Assembly: GCA_949358305.1 (NCBI GenBank)
Contig: OX442314.1
Location: 11,957,060 to 12,021,059, forward strand
From: Strigamia acuminata
Taxonomy: Eukaryota; Arthropoda; Chilopoda; Geophilomorpha; Linotaeniidae
Direction: 5' to 3'
Length of the DNA stretch: 64,000 nt
This document shows positions 1 to 12,091 of the stretch, piece by piece (positions within the stretch are counted from its first letter, which is position 1; every line of letters starts with the position of its first letter). Below the pieces are notes generated by a model. The model saw only the letters and a list, made by a program, of their open reading frames with translations, was not told the DNA's origin and ran no database searches. The translations under genes were made by a program, and so were the position numbers.

Positions 1-1787
1 AGCTCGCGGTGACTCAACATCATTTATATTGGACAGAATCGTACTCACGTTTGGCTTTTAAAGTAAAATAAGTAGATTGCGCACGTATAATTATTCACAC
101 AAGGGGTGAAGAATGTCTACAGGCATGTTCAATAAAATGCAGGCTCTTAAGCGGCACGATAGGGCTATTTTAAGATGGAAGTTGAGCTTGTGAGGGCGCG
201 AAAAGAAAAAGCGGGTGACGTTCTCTAGCTACCTCTAAAAGGTTAAACCCGATCGAAGGTAGGAAGAGAAGTGCTTTTGTAAAGCAGAAATGCTATTAAG
301 TCAATTTGATCACAGTTGATCGGGGTGAAAGGTAGAAATAAAAAGTAATTGTTGAAAATAATGAAATGCGTTGCGCATACATTTGGAGAGATGAATCAGC
401 AAACTCAAAGAGAACGAAAATAATAAAGATAGGAAAAAAATACAGATGGATAATTCTAAATTAAAAAATAGGGTACGTAGCATGCCCGTGACATTTTGAC
501 GATTCTACTTTTAGGCTAAATTATTGGCCAAATAAACGAGATAGATAAAATAGGTCGGAACAAGACATTACTAATTCTAGCAACAACCTGACCGAGATAA
601 GCTACGGAATGCACGCTAAGTGAACAAATAATGGAATGATAACTAACTTACAGTTTTACATGCTTTTTAAGAGATACAACTGGATCTGGGTTCTACGCTT
701 GTGTAAACGGGTGGCATCAACTGGTTGAGGATCCGGGCGAAGCCAGAGGGATAGGGCTGACTTGCGGCATCGTCACAACGAACGCTACGGAGACGTATAC
801 GGTTCTGTGGCACGAATAACTATGAATGCGAAGAATCCTTAAACGTTCTAAATCTATAAAGAAAATATAACAAATAATTGTTATATGTTTATTTTATGGG
901 CGGGGACAGTCACGATGGTTGAGAGAACCATCGATGGAAATTTTGGCGCTTCCATCCGCCAGCATGCCTTACGATGACGAGATCTCATGATCAAGCACCG
1001 AGTATTTGTTTGTGCACGACAAAGTCGCTATGGGTGGTACCAACCACCGGGTAAACATTCTTTGAGATTACCAATACCCAAGTATTTGTTCAGTGCAATG
1101 TTAATACATTACTCACGGGCTACCAACCCGGTATATCGCCTGTAGATTGGCCCTTAACCGTCTATTACTACGGAAGGACCCACAAGTCAACTTATTGACA
1201 AGACCTGAGTTGATGTTTCACTGACTGGGGACACAACAGATTCCCCAAACACAGAAGGACCCTGAGTAGTCACTTCACGGACTGCAGACACGCCTGTCCT
1301 AACACAGAAGGACCACAAGTTACGTACGTAACTGACCCTGAGTCTGCCTTTTACATCAACCACCCATACTTCTGTCGAAGTAGTTAGTTGATGGGCCTAT
1401 TTACAACTGGCAAGGCCCATCATGCAGATACATTACATTATGCCACCGTATGAAATCTCCCTATCCTTTAAGATAGCGAGCTAATCACTAGGGACCATTT
1501 GATTACCGGCGTTAGTCTTCCAGGATTAATGATACAACAAAGAATAACTCAATAGTAAGAATACGTATTGGATAAGACAACGAGGGGGCCTGATGTGTCG
1601 ATGGAGAAAGAGAGAGATCAAACGATAACCAACAATACAATACAAACACACAATATTTCAATATTTAAACCAAGCCAAAGCGCGGGTTAGAAACCAGAGC
1701 TTATATAGTTCTTTAGAACTATAGGATTAGTGATAGCCAATCAGATACGAGAATCTAGGATTCGTAGGACATTTTAGTCCCGACCTA
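1..1787. other. Non-genic stretch, no supported gene
   Basis: No open frame, splice-linked exon chain or RNA gene could be supported here. The only internal structure I see is a set of short imperfect direct repeats at about 1186-1345, where the words ACAGAAGGACC and CCTGAGT recur with variable spacing. It may be old repeat-derived sequence. Confidence 0.5.
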
Positions 1788-2187
1788 CCGTCTTCACCCG
1801 AATAGTACTGGGTCGTGTTGTATTCGAGTTTTCCCAAAAATCGCGAATTTATAAAAATTGTTAAAAAATTCGAATATAACACCATCGTGTTGTATTCGAA
1901 TACAACACGATGGTGTTATGTTCGAATTCAGATTCTAATTCAGATTTTGTACTAAAATATTGAAAAATTATAACAACAATATTAATGGGAGAAAAATCTT
2001 TGCAAATTCAAAGGTTTCAGATACATATATATGGCCAAGAAACATTATGTTTCTACGACGTTCAATCGAAAAACGTTGTTACTACAACGTTTTTTGAAAA
2101 ATTTAAGTTGTTACTTTTGGTTCGAATATAACACCATGGTGTTATATTCGAATACAACACGACCCAGTACTATTCGGGTGAAGACGG
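1788..2187. mobile_element. Foldback element with nested palindromes
   Basis: The 40 bases at 1788-1827 are the exact reverse complement of 2148-2187, giving terminal arms around a 320-bp core. Inside, 1869-1926 is a 58-bp near-perfect palindrome (29-bp arms, one mismatch) and 2121-2152 is a perfect 32-bp palindrome; both use the words TTCGAATATAACACCAT and GTGTTGTATTCGAA. This is typical of a non-autonomous foldback/MITE. The open frame at 2031-2354 runs through these repeats and is not a gene. The transposon superfamily is not recognisable. Confidence 0.7.
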
Positions 2188-2283
2188 AAGTAGAAGACTG
2201 GGTCCAGAAGAGTCCGATTGGTTTTCTTCAACAAGTAAGTATAACACATGATATTGATTCATTAGAATCAATAATTTGCCAAA

Positions 2284-2862
2284 TACCGTACTGCCTCGAT
2301 CTAACGCCGGTCGTATCTAAACGCCGGCTCTTGATTAAGCGCCGGGCAAACTAACAACGAAAAGGCAATAAACGCCGGCCTTAAATAAACGTCGGGTCCG
2401 TATAAACGCCGGGTTTAAACATATTTTAAAACGTTTTGATTACGTTTGTTATGTAACATGCGCATTACGTTCGGTATGAATGTACCGTATGTATATAAGA
2501 CGCCTGTTTTGCTTTACAACTTCATTCGGCCAGCGATATGGCTCCAACTGGAAGTAAAAAACGATCCTAGAATATGAAATCAGCAAAAAAATAGATGCTG
2601 CTACGATTGTTAGCACTACTAATGCAGGTGCCTTCTCAATTTGTGATGATTTGTTAGCTAAATGGAAGTCGTCAGATGTTTGAAACATAATGAATAAAAA
2701 TAAAAAATCTTTCTACAAAAGTTAATTCTGCATATGAGATTTACAACTTTTTTTCCGGGTAGACGCCCGGCGCAAATAATCGCCGGGCTTTGAATAAATG
2801 CCGGGGAGGTCAGCTAGAAAAAATGAATAAACGCCCCGGCTTTAAATCGAGGCAGTACGGTA
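2284..2862. mobile_element. TIR element with TACCGTA ends and AACGCCGG subterminal repeats
   Basis: The left end reads TACCGTACTGCCTCGAT and the right end is its exact reverse complement (about 2846-2862). Just inside both ends are clusters of the short word AAACGCCGG or variants: at least five on the left (2300-2420) and, in inverted orientation, four on the right (2755-2840). Terminal inverted repeats plus inverted subterminal arrays are the signature of a cut-and-paste DNA transposon derivative. No transposase frame is present in 579 bp, so it is non-autonomous. Related ends occur elsewhere in the window (38937, 45076-45108, 53623). Confidence 0.7.
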
Positions 2863-3037
2863 CCGTAATACTTTATTTAAATCAATAAATAATACTCCGT
2901 ATATATTTATTCGTTGAGTTATAATAATCATTAAAACTCTTATTTCTCATATTTGAACTACCCGCGCTAAATGGATAACGCCATCTAGTGTGAACATTAG
3001 TAATTACGATTTTATAACCGTCACAACACAATATTAG

Positions 3038-3898
3038 CTGCATTCAAAAATTAAAACATCGTTTTAGTTCAATTTTAAAACAAAAATGGCATCATTTCCT
3101 GTCTATAAAACTCAAATTGGTAAAAATACAAACTAACATACAATTTTACTAAACTCTATTTTACTTCAATTTTAAGTGCAGTTATGCATTACATTTGTGT
3201 ACAAAGTTTTGTTAAAATTGAAGCAAAATTAAATTAAAATCGAAGCACTCAAAAATTAAAATTTTATCTGTATTTACATGACATCACTTCACAACTTAAG
3301 ACATCACTTCCTGTTTTATTTTAAAATTTTGTGCCACACACACATAAAACATAAATACAAAAATTTTGAATTTCAATTTCTGAAGAATTTTCATGAAAAT
3401 AGGTAACTCACATGTGAACATGTATCTTTAATTTTATACCATTTTTATTCAAACCATAAAATTTGATATTTTTTTTAACTAAGATTGATAATAAATATTA
3501 CTTACATGCTTTATTTATTAATTTCTTCTTTCTTTCTCCATGTCATATCCAATGACTTCATCTTTGAATTGATGCTATCAATGACCTCTGGTGCCAGTTG
3601 GTCATACTCTTTTAAAATTTCTACCTCCCTTCTATCAGCAAGGCATAAAAATTTTAAATCCCACTAAAAATAATAACATTCCAACAATTCATACTTCTTT
3701 CTAATCACTTGAAGAGTATTATATGCTACATTTTGGTATTGATTACACATCAGGTGATCAATGATGTCATGTAAAAGTTATCACATATTATCAATTTTCT
3801 AAAATAGAGTTAAAATTCTCACACTCAAAATTTAAACTTAAAATACGCTTAAACTAAAATTGTTAAAACACAAATATTTAATTTTTGAATGCAGCTAG
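3038..3898. mobile_element. MITE, GCTGCATTCAAAA family, copy 1
   Basis: It begins AGCTGCATTCAAAAATTAAAA and ends with the inverted counterpart TAATTTTTGAATGCAGCT. Just inside both ends lie further inverted words (TTTTAGTTCAATTTTAAAAC and AAACTAAAATTGTTAAAA). Two more copies of the same family occur at 4250-4387 and 32194-32409. It has no coding capacity. This copy is longer than the others, so it may hold an internal insertion. Confidence 0.65.
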
Positions 3899-4249
3899 TA
3901 AAATATAGAATTTTAATGTTTGTTAGCATATGGTGTATAATCACACGAGACTTGGATAAATAATTACTTAATTACAACAGAATGAGCCGTAATTTGCATG
4001 TTTTGCAAAGAAATAATAACGATTTTGAAAATCGTTATCAGCACATGACCTTTTGACTGCAAAACAGTAATTTTTATTCATATAAACAAAACTTCCACGT
4101 AAAAAGTCAATTTTGATGAAATGATTATAGTCTTAGCATACTGTATGTATAAAATTACAGTTGGTCAGTTACCATAATCCATTTTGCTAAGACTACTGTC
4201 AACACCTGCCAGTAAGACTTCTTGAGTTTAAATACACAAATAACAGTAG

Positions 4250-4387
4250 CTGCATTCAAAAACTAAAATATTTTGTCTTTTACTTCAATTTTAAACCAAA
4301 AATGACATCATTTCCTGTTTAAACCCATGTTAAAACTTAAAATACACTCAAACTAAAATTGTTATTTTAATTTTTGAATGCAGCTAC
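4250..4387. mobile_element. MITE, GCTGCATTCAAAA family, copy 2 (compact)
   Basis: A compact copy of about 138 bp: AGTAGCTGCATTCAAAAA at the left, and its inverse ending GAATGCAGCTACT at the right. It contains the same internal words as the larger copy at 3038-3898. It lies about 300 bp upstream of the DEG/ENaC start codon. Confidence 0.75.
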
Positions 4388-4684
4388 TGTTTAAAATATT
4401 ATTTTTTAAATTTTGGCCATTTTTCTTATGTTATCAATTCTGAAACAAACTGACATTTCCTAGTACACTTCTCAATTCTTTTAAAGCATGCTGACATTTC
4501 AATTTAAATTTTCGATTTGAATTTTTTTGCCAGAATTTCTGCTTCTCCTTATACAGATTGTCTTAAATCTTCTCTGGCGAAAGGTATATCTTTAGATTAG
4601 AAAATTCAAGAGGAAAACACAAGCTTAATTGATTAGCTGACGTGCTTAGTTAATCCTCACAGCATATAAAGACACTATACCAAA

Positions 4685-7600
4685 ATGAAGGAGTTAGAAA
4701 GTTTGCATTTGCGTCGTAGTCTTATTCGGCATTTTGTAAGGCAAGAAATGCAAACTTCTATATCTGACAACGATAGTTTAAAATTTATCGACAATGCTTT
4801 CAACAAGAAAAACAGCCATGCACTTCAAACAGTTTGGTTGGTTGGTTTGATTGTTTGTTTCACCGTCTGTTGTTATCAAACAATTGAAAGAATTCAATAC
4901 TATTTTCATGGACATTTCAAAGTTGAGATCGAGTATGTTCCAATTGCAGAAAAGGAACCATTTGAATTGCTTCTGTTTGGTCTGGATACCCAATTATTGT
5001 CAGAGTACTGGAAGCAAATTGATGAAAGACCCATGGGTAGTCTAACAAAACGCCTAGCATGTCCTCTTGCAGTGAAAGGGATCATACATGAGGAAGTGAA
5101 AGTGGAAAACTATACACAATTATGGTCGCAATCCAACATTTCCAAAAATTTCCAACACTTCAGAGTTAAACAGGTATGTCTTTAATCTATACTATCTTTT
5201 TTACTAAGTGTTTGATTTAATATGGGTGATTAGGATTGTTATCAGCTTGGATTCCTTTCACTAGGATTGTTACCGTTAACAATGTCTAAAATAAAAAGTG
5301 GGTGAAAATGCTACTATTTGGTATTCAGCCGAATAGTACCAGATATTCGGGCCAAATATTCGGCAACCAAATACTGGCATTTACTATTCGGCCGAATAGT
5401 GTCATTTTAGGCCGAATATTCGGTGCATCCCAAAAAAACTTTTGATTAACTTATCCTTTATAGTAATTAAATTGTATACTACAATGACATTGAATTTATA
5501 TTATATTTATTTAAATTATATTTATTTCAGGGCAAGACTGTACTGCATGAAACTTCAATGGCAAACGGAATTTATGAAAAGGAAGAAACTACTATTTCAT
5601 TCAAATATAAAAATACCGTATTTGGAAATATGCTGATCATTAGACCTGGTTAAAGAAAGTTAATGTTTATTTCCATTACTAATAAAATTTTCTCAATTTT
5701 CATTTAGATATCAAATTAGCCCAAAATATGGCATTTCATGTCCGTTTTAAAAAAAATGGATCATGTATCAATCCATTTATTGGTGTAAGCATTTTCTTTT
5801 CAAATTATTTTAATTTCAGTATAAATCCGTTTTTTGAATTTAGGCAGCGCTCAAAGCTAGTGTCATGCCATATCAATATACCGCAGCAATGAAAGTGGGA
5901 ATACAGACTGAACTACAATATTTTTTTCGAAAAGTAGGTGAAACAACCAATGAAGCATACTGCATAGCTTTTTTAACTTTTCCCACTTGCGACTCCTTTT
6001 CGCCCATGTAATTTTTAGAATAACCCCGCCTATACAGGGTGTATCAGAATTCACGTTACACAGAAATAGGCGGTGTAGAGGGGGACCAGGAGATCACATT
6101 TCCACTAATCAAAAATTCCAAAAAAGATTTCCCAATTAGTCACAGCCCCAAAAACAATGGAAGATTTCAAATATCGCGCGTCACGCATATGGGCCGCTGT
6201 ACTGGGCGCGACATTCCTAGGGTCGACATTGCGCTTCGAAATGCGTACGTTATTTCGAAGCGCGACTGTCGACCTTCGACATACAAAATGTACTTCGAAG
6301 CGCGACATAATAGCAGTACTAAGTAGGCTTTATTTCGAAGCGCGACTGTCGCGTCTGGAAATGCGTAAGAGATTTCGAAGCGCGACTGTCGACCTTCGAC
6401 ATACGGAAGAGATTTCGAAGAGCAACATGACATTTTTTTTTAATTGTTAAATAATTGTTTTAATAATAATAAGTTTTTATTTTAATAAGTGTTCTTAAAT
6501 TGTGGTCTCTACATAAAAATACGCAGTGTAGTCTCCACATTTGCTCTGCAGTAGGGGCACGTAGGAGTTCCCCTGTCTCTGCGCGCATCGTTAATCACAC
6601 GCGCTACAGGCTGAACAGAAGTACTCGTGAGCACAGGGCAACATGGCCGTAGTTCTCTCCGCCAGTAGGCAGACAACACACTGGCCATGTTGTTCCCTGG
6701 GCGGGTTATCATTGTCCTCTTCCTCATCCACAACGGCTTCGACCACCTCAGTGGCCACAACATTGGCACGACGGGTAGCAACGCGCTCAGCGGCCCGTTG
6801 GCCGTGAACCGTAGTGCCAAACCGCGGTGTCACGCACATCATTCGGACTTCATCATGCGGTACTTCTCGGCGACTCTTACTACACGCCGGTCAGTAAGAG
6901 CGTATTTCAATGCACGCTCGCGACGGGAGAGGACACCTCCGAGCAGTTGAGTGTGTTCCCTGAGTGTGTTGCCTGTTCCATGGCCCTGAATGTGTCTACA
7001 AAAACCCACACATTTGGGTGTGCTATACTCAGCTTACGGTGCAGAGATGAATGGAACGATTCAACGGCGTTGTTGGTCCGCCTCACCTGCCCAAAAACAG
7101 AGAGGCGCTCGGCACCAACTTGTCCAATCCAGGTCTCCTCGACGTAATACAGGAACAGGTACAGCTTCCGATTTATGACATCACTCAGGTTGGTACAACA
7201 AAACTCCTCATGTATCGCATCAAAACCATCAAACCACCTCAACAGCGCCTCATAGGAAATCTGGGTTTTCCCTGTCATGAAGGCGTAAACGATGGGGAAA
7301 ACAACGCCATTGCTTTCGAAAAACACCCTGACAAGTTGGTAAAACATCTCCGGTGCTACTGAGAAGGTGCCATCCATCATGAAGGTTGTCGCGTTTAGCT
7401 ATTACCAACCTAGGAATGTCGCGCCCCGTACGCATCACCACGCATATCGCCCACATTTGCCAGGTTGAAGCGCAATTCTCAAATAAAATCACACAAATGA
7501 ATTATTTTAATGCTAAAGAATCACAAAAACACCCAAAATCCGGGAAAACTACAACAAATCTTTAACAGAGTCAGAATGAATTTCGTCGCTACCAGCTATG

Positions 7601-10600
7601 CATTGATGCACATGGTGGACATGTAGAGTATCTTTTGTAATAAACTTCTGCTGTTGGCTACCAATTGTATGTTTTTATTTGAGAATTGCGCTTTAAGCTA
7701 GCAAACGTGGGCGATGTGCGTGACGCGCGATATTTGAAATCGTCTATTGTTTTTAAGGCTGCGACTAAATGGGAATTTTTTTTTGAAATTTTTGATTAGT
7801 GGAAACGTGATCTCCTGGTCCCCCTCTATACCTCCTATTTCTGTGTAACATGAATTCTGATACACCCTTTATAGGCATACACAGTGTTGCCAAAGTTTTC
7901 ATCACCATATTCATTTATGCGACCCCAAATGAGGTCGCGACCCACAGTAAAAGCACTTCTGGTCTATCCGAAGCGGTTTGGCATCCCCTTAGTTTGCCAA
8001 CCCAAGCACCTACTCGCTCAGGCTGTGCCTGGCGGCAACTCTACTCCAGTGATAGGCCTTACATACAACACCAAAAATTGAGTGATTGCCAATATCTTGT
8101 TCAATATTGAGTTATTCGTGTCTGCAGCACCAATTGCTAAACCAACTACAAATTACTCACATAGTGGTGAATCTCACTCGGCTTACATGAATTAAAATAT
8201 GTGAAATGGTTTAAATTGCCTCCTCAAAATAAATGATACACTGTAGTACCTAATATTTCGGTTTTATTTTTTCCACGTAAGATTAGGAATAGTAATACTA
8301 TGTTTCTTTCTGGTAGTATCAATTTTTACCCACTAGAAGTCCTTTTTGCGAGTTGAACAAGAAAAAACAAATGCAATGTTATGAAGAATGTGTGGCAAAA
8401 CAAACACAATTAAATCATCCAAAATGCAGGTAAAAATTCGTCATACAAAGTAAACCATTAAATATTGTACACTAACAGGCTTTTAAATTAGGTTGCCCTA
8501 CATGAAAGATAAAAATCTGCCAGATTGCGGTTTAGAACTGGACAAACAAATTGTGGCTAAGGTGCATGAAGACTCCTTCATTCGTGAAGTATCTACATTG
8601 CCATCATTAGAATGTGGTTGCTTGAGACCTTGTCAAAGCAATGTTTATCTCCTTATAATACACAGCGATGATCGTTAAGCTAATTTAAACCATGTTCATA
8701 CATAATAAACAATAATTCATCTCTGTTAGGTTTTGAAGATGTTCAAAATGGCAAAGAATTTTTAAGCATTCACATTACAGTGTTGGAAGACACATTTATC
8801 AAAATGACAGAAATCTACATTTACCCAATTTCTAACTTGCTGAGAGACTTTGGGGGCAATTTGGGATTCTCCGTCGGATTTTCTCTTCTCTCTATAATTG
8901 AAATTGCACAGTTTGTTCTGCTCCTTTTGTATAAATATTTCAAACCTAGTCCACTTGAAACTCGCATCAAGAAAAAAATTATCAATCAAATGCATTTGGC
9001 AATTCAAAAAAAAAATGCAATTGCAGATTCACAGAGAGAGATATTGCAGCTAAAAGAAAAACCTGTCTTGCAACACCTATTCTATTTAATTCTTATATTT
9101 ATTTCTGTCCTACTAGCATTCTATGTTAGCACAGAGAGAATATCATTTTATCTGACTGAACCAACAAGATTTGTAGTAATTATTCAAGAAAATAACACAC
9201 TTTATTTGCCTAATGTAATTGCATGTATGGATGGATCCCTGATGATTCACTACAGGAGAAAATACGCCAAAAATATAGGCACGAATGAATGCAAGATCAA
9301 TTTTATCAATTTAATGAATATGCCACTCCAAGGAAAAAATATATCAATAGAGAATGTATGGAGACTTCAAACTCCTGTAGTGGACACTGCTAATATGGAA
9401 ATAGCTAAGAAAGTAAGTTTTAGATCAAATCATTTTCTAGTTAAGATGGCTGGTTATTCAAAATTAAACAGTACAAAACAGCATTGAAAGATCATTTGGC
9501 TGACAAGTGAGTTATTGAGCATTACTCAAACCATGTATAATTTAAAATGAAGTAACAGGTCGTCTACATCAGGGTTTCTTAAACTTTTCCACTCTTTACC
9601 ACTTTTTCAACCTGATGCACCCCTGTTGCATTTCCGATTCATTGTATTGAAATTTTGTAATAACGAAAGTTCGTTACATAGAAATAATTCATAATAGGAA
9701 AAGTAACGGGATTTCACCTAAAAACTTCATGTTTGTAAATGTTTTTCAGATAACTAGCATAAAAACTAATGTATCTTGGCATAAAAAACCTATGCACACT
9801 GGAACATGCTTCGAATCTGATATCGGTACTGTAGTTTCAAATTTAGTCAACTATCTAAAATTAAATGGTCATAATTTTTCTCAGCTCCAGTGAAATATGC
9901 CGGGACTGCCGCAGTAATATTTTTCGGTTTTTTGCCAAACAGAGATAAAACCTGCAAGACAGACATGTACGAAGTAATGTATCAATTTTGTAAATAAAAT
10001 ACGCTAAATGACGTATATAATCATCCATTTCTGTACATATGCCAGCAAAAATTGTTGTAAACAATTAATTTCTACTTTTAGATATACTTGAAACAAGGTG
10101 AAGGAAAATTACCATCAATTCTCAGAAGTAGAAGAAATATTAAACAAAACACATTCACCGTGCTTACATTCAAAATGCTAAACGCAAGTGCCTAAATAAT
10201 TAGAAATTAAAAATAAAATATTAATAAATTATTTTAATTCAGAACATTCGATTGAACTTGCATTCGCAACCTTGCCTCGACCCCGACAAATACAAAAGAT
10301 GTCAGGATGATTGTTACCGCAAAAAGATATATAATATCATCCCGTGCAAGTGCGTTATAAAAAGAATTGAAAAGACTCTGGTTTTTCTTTGTATACTTGC
10401 AAATGCAACATAGTTAAATATTTGTTACAATGTGCTTCATACATTTCCATATTTTATATTTTTAGGTTACCATTTTTGGACAACATAAACAAGGATAACT
10501 GTACCAATGCAAAAGATGCCCTAACCTCAATGGCATTGTTCATGAACAGTTCCTTCAAAATTGATTTAATGAAAGATTGTGGGTGTCACCAACCTTGTGA

Positions 10601-10832
10601 AGAATCAGTGTTCGACACCTTTGTCTACTTTCAACATCCTGAATCATGGTCACTCAGAGTTCTCGCCATAATTCCAATGAATAATATAATAGAAGAGATT
10701 ACGCAAATATTATCCTATAATGGAGTTGCACTGTGCTGCGATATTGGAAATTGTTTTGCACTAATGCTCGGTCTTTCTATTCTTGCAATTCCAGAACTCT
10801 TGCAGAAGTTTTTTTTCCAATACTTAAATTGA
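4685..10832 (+). CDS. DEG/ENaC channel with two fused channel modules (818 aa)
   Basis: Exons: 4685-5173, 5531-5648, 5720-5784, 5844-5933, 8317-8429, 8492-8673, 8730-9412, 9750-9825, 9885-9973, 10082-10159, 10243-10349, 10466-10832 (2457 nt). Degenerin/epithelial sodium channel subunits normally have one TM1, a Cys-rich ectodomain and one TM2 with a G-x-S filter. Here module 1 has TM1 at about 50-66, Cys-rich ectodomain (CGCLRPC), then TM2 with FGGNLGFSVGFS at about 393-404. The same uninterrupted exon (8730-9412) continues through a basic linker (about 424-465) into a second TM1 (about 469-485), the post-TM1 motif LYLPNVIACMDGS, a second Cys-rich domain (CGCHQPC) and a second TM2 containing LGLS. 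Both filters are kept. Function as a cation channel is inferred from the family; the ligand is unknown. The exon 8-10 junctions of module 2 are the least certain. Intron 4 holds a MULE insertion. Confidence 0.87.
5316..5430. repeat. ATTCGG-rich MITE remnant in DEG/ENaC intron 1
   Basis: The words TATTCGG and GGCCGAATAG recur in both orientations and the segment closes with TATTCGGTGCATCCC. The same closing word, inverted and degenerate, starts a second segment at 62628 (GACACACCAAATACGGA). This is a short inverted-repeat transposon remnant. Confidence 0.55.
6509..6842 (-). pseudogene. RING-finger fragment inside the MULE
   Basis: Read on the minus strand, one frame gives CVVCLLAERTTAMLPCAHEY followed by FCSAC, and a second frame gives TPTCPYC; together these are the first and last halves of a C3HC4 RING finger. 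The two halves are in different frames, so a frameshift separates them. It lies downstream of the transposase fragment on the same strand, as in transposons that carry an accessory RING/ubiquitin-ligase domain. It is not functional as read. Confidence 0.6.
6907..7380 (-). pseudogene. MULE transposase fragment with internal deletion
   Basis: A 157-codon open frame begins MDGTFSVAPEMFYQLVRVFF, the segment of MULE transposases that carries the first catalytic Asp (DGTF). It continues through GVVFPIVYAFMTGKTQ and the later motif TNNAVESFHSSLHRKL. Between them the frame jumps from the FMTGKTQ region straight to DGFDAIHEEF, so the usual stretch holding the second Asp and the Cys/His block appears deleted. 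The upstream zinc-finger region and an intact start are not seen. The remnant is therefore predicted inactive. Confidence 0.75.
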
Positions 10833-10837
10833 ATAAA
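10832..10837 (+). terminator. Poly(A) signal overlapping the DEG/ENaC stop codon
   Basis: The stop codon TGA (10830-10832) is immediately followed by AATAAA sharing its last A. A canonical signal directly at the stop would give a very short 3' UTR and supports 10832 as the true end of the coding region. Confidence 0.5.
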
Positions 10838-10937
10838 AAATACTAACCCATTCATATTCCCATCTTAGCATTACAAAGCCACATGAAATTAAAATCAAAT
10901 AATACCGACCACCTGCCACAAAAGAAATGGGCATTAT

Positions 10938-11232
10938 ACATTGGGCCAATATTGGACCTGTATCAGGTATCTTGGGTGTCTGCTGGCCAATATAACCAAC
11001 CTTAAATCAATATTGATACAATAAAATTGGCCAATATTGTGAATCCAATATTGAACCAATGTTGGCTAAAGATTGGCAAGCCAATATTGGGTTTCCAAGC
11101 CTGAGCCAATCTTGGCCTAATATTGGTAGGTGATATTGGTCCAATATTAACTAACCATTTGTTAGCCAATATTGGCAGAATCGGGAATCCAATATTGGCT
11201 AGCCATGCCTGAACCAATATTGGTTTGATATT
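10938..11232. repeat. Cluster of CCAATATTGG palindromic words
   Basis: The self-complementary decamer CCAATATTGG or close variants (GCCAATATTG, CCAATATTGA, CCAATCTTGG) occurs more than ten times in about 300 bp, spaced irregularly. The open frame on the minus strand here (11002-11217) is a by-product of the repeat. Confidence 0.6.
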
Positions 11233-11541
11233 GGTAGATAATATAAGGTGCGTTTCATAAATAAGCCACCCGCAAAAATTAGCTTCCCAGAAAAACGATT
11301 AAAACAATCACAAAACTGTTTGTTGCACGTGAATATTCATCAAATTTTACACCTTTTACTCATTTCAAAACAATTCTGAACACAAATAACTGCTTTCACC
11401 CTACTTTCTATTGTGGCACCATTTATTCCTGAAATTGTATTTTATTGTACTATTGTCAAAAATATAATCCTACTCCCTTTTCTAAGTTGTACATGTATAC
11501 ATCCGTTGTCCGTGCCCAATATGTATTACACAATACATGTA

Positions 11542-11764
11542 CACCCGTAAACAAAAAAAAACTTCCCTTCAGTTTAACTGTTATAAGTTGATCTATCTGG
11601 TGGCATAAAAATCCATGGAGATTCAATGACAGCAATCTTGACCCAGTCTTTTTCCTTGCCCTAACTGGGCAAATAAAGAAATCATTAAATCTAAATTGAA
11701 TTTGCCATCTGGCAGATAAACTTAAAACAGATAAACTGAAGGAAGTTTTTTTGTCCACAGGTGC
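11542..11764. mobile_element. MITE with AAACTTCCTTCAGTTTA ends
   Basis: The left end (ACACCCGTAAACAAAAAAAA, then ACTTCCCTTCAGTTTAACTG) and right end (CAGATAAACTGAAGGAAGTT, then TTTTTGTCCACAGGTG) are inverted copies. A related one-sided copy sits at about 55140-55290, sharing TTCCTTCAGTTTAGCTG and the interior words ACGGGTCAAGATTG. The two open frames here are repeat sequence. Confidence 0.6.
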
Positions 11765-12091
11765 GCACAAATTTCTTAATATGCCCCAAGTTTCCCAACT
11801 ATGTATTTTTCATACGGTATCTGAGAAAATGATCAGACCACAATTAAATACATTTAGCAATACCACGAGTATAATGTTCCAGTATGAAAAATTTGGCCAG
11901 TATCTATTCATTTGTCCTTTAAATGTCTAAATAAAAACATTAAAAAAATACTCATTTATTCGTATTAAATTGTTCATATTTATTCATTGCGACCAACTTG
12001 AATCTTAAATTAATTCATTCATTAGTGATCAAAAAACAATGGCGCAAAACTACACAGCAATATTCACAATATTACAGTATTTTCATCATCG

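Larger units (their letters stand above)
6028..7876. mobile_element. Mutator-like (MULE) DNA transposon, decayed
   Basis: Left end GCCTATACAGGGTGTATCAG (from 6028) and right end, read inverted, GCCTATAAAGGGTGTATCAG (to 7876). The inverted repeats continue inward for roughly 160 bp, through AGGAGATCACATTTCCACTAATC to the GCGCGTCACGC words near 6175 and 7720. Subterminal direct repeats TTTCGAAGCGCGAC occur about six times at 6225-6425. Inside, on the minus strand, are a MULE transposase fragment and a RING-finger fragment. A second inverted pair (about 7441-7487 and 7678-7724) suggests a nested foldback insertion. The element lies wholly inside intron 4 of the DEG/ENaC gene. No clear target-site duplication was found. 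Confidence 0.8.

Noticed and set aside
2031-2354. 107-codon plus-strand frame
   Set aside because: It crosses a perfect palindrome, the end of one transposon and the start of another; no homology.
9868-9890. Longer version of DEG/ENaC exon 8 ending at 9867
   Set aside because: It would leave a 17-22 nt intron, too short to splice; the donor at 9826 gives a normal 59-nt intron and keeps the frame.
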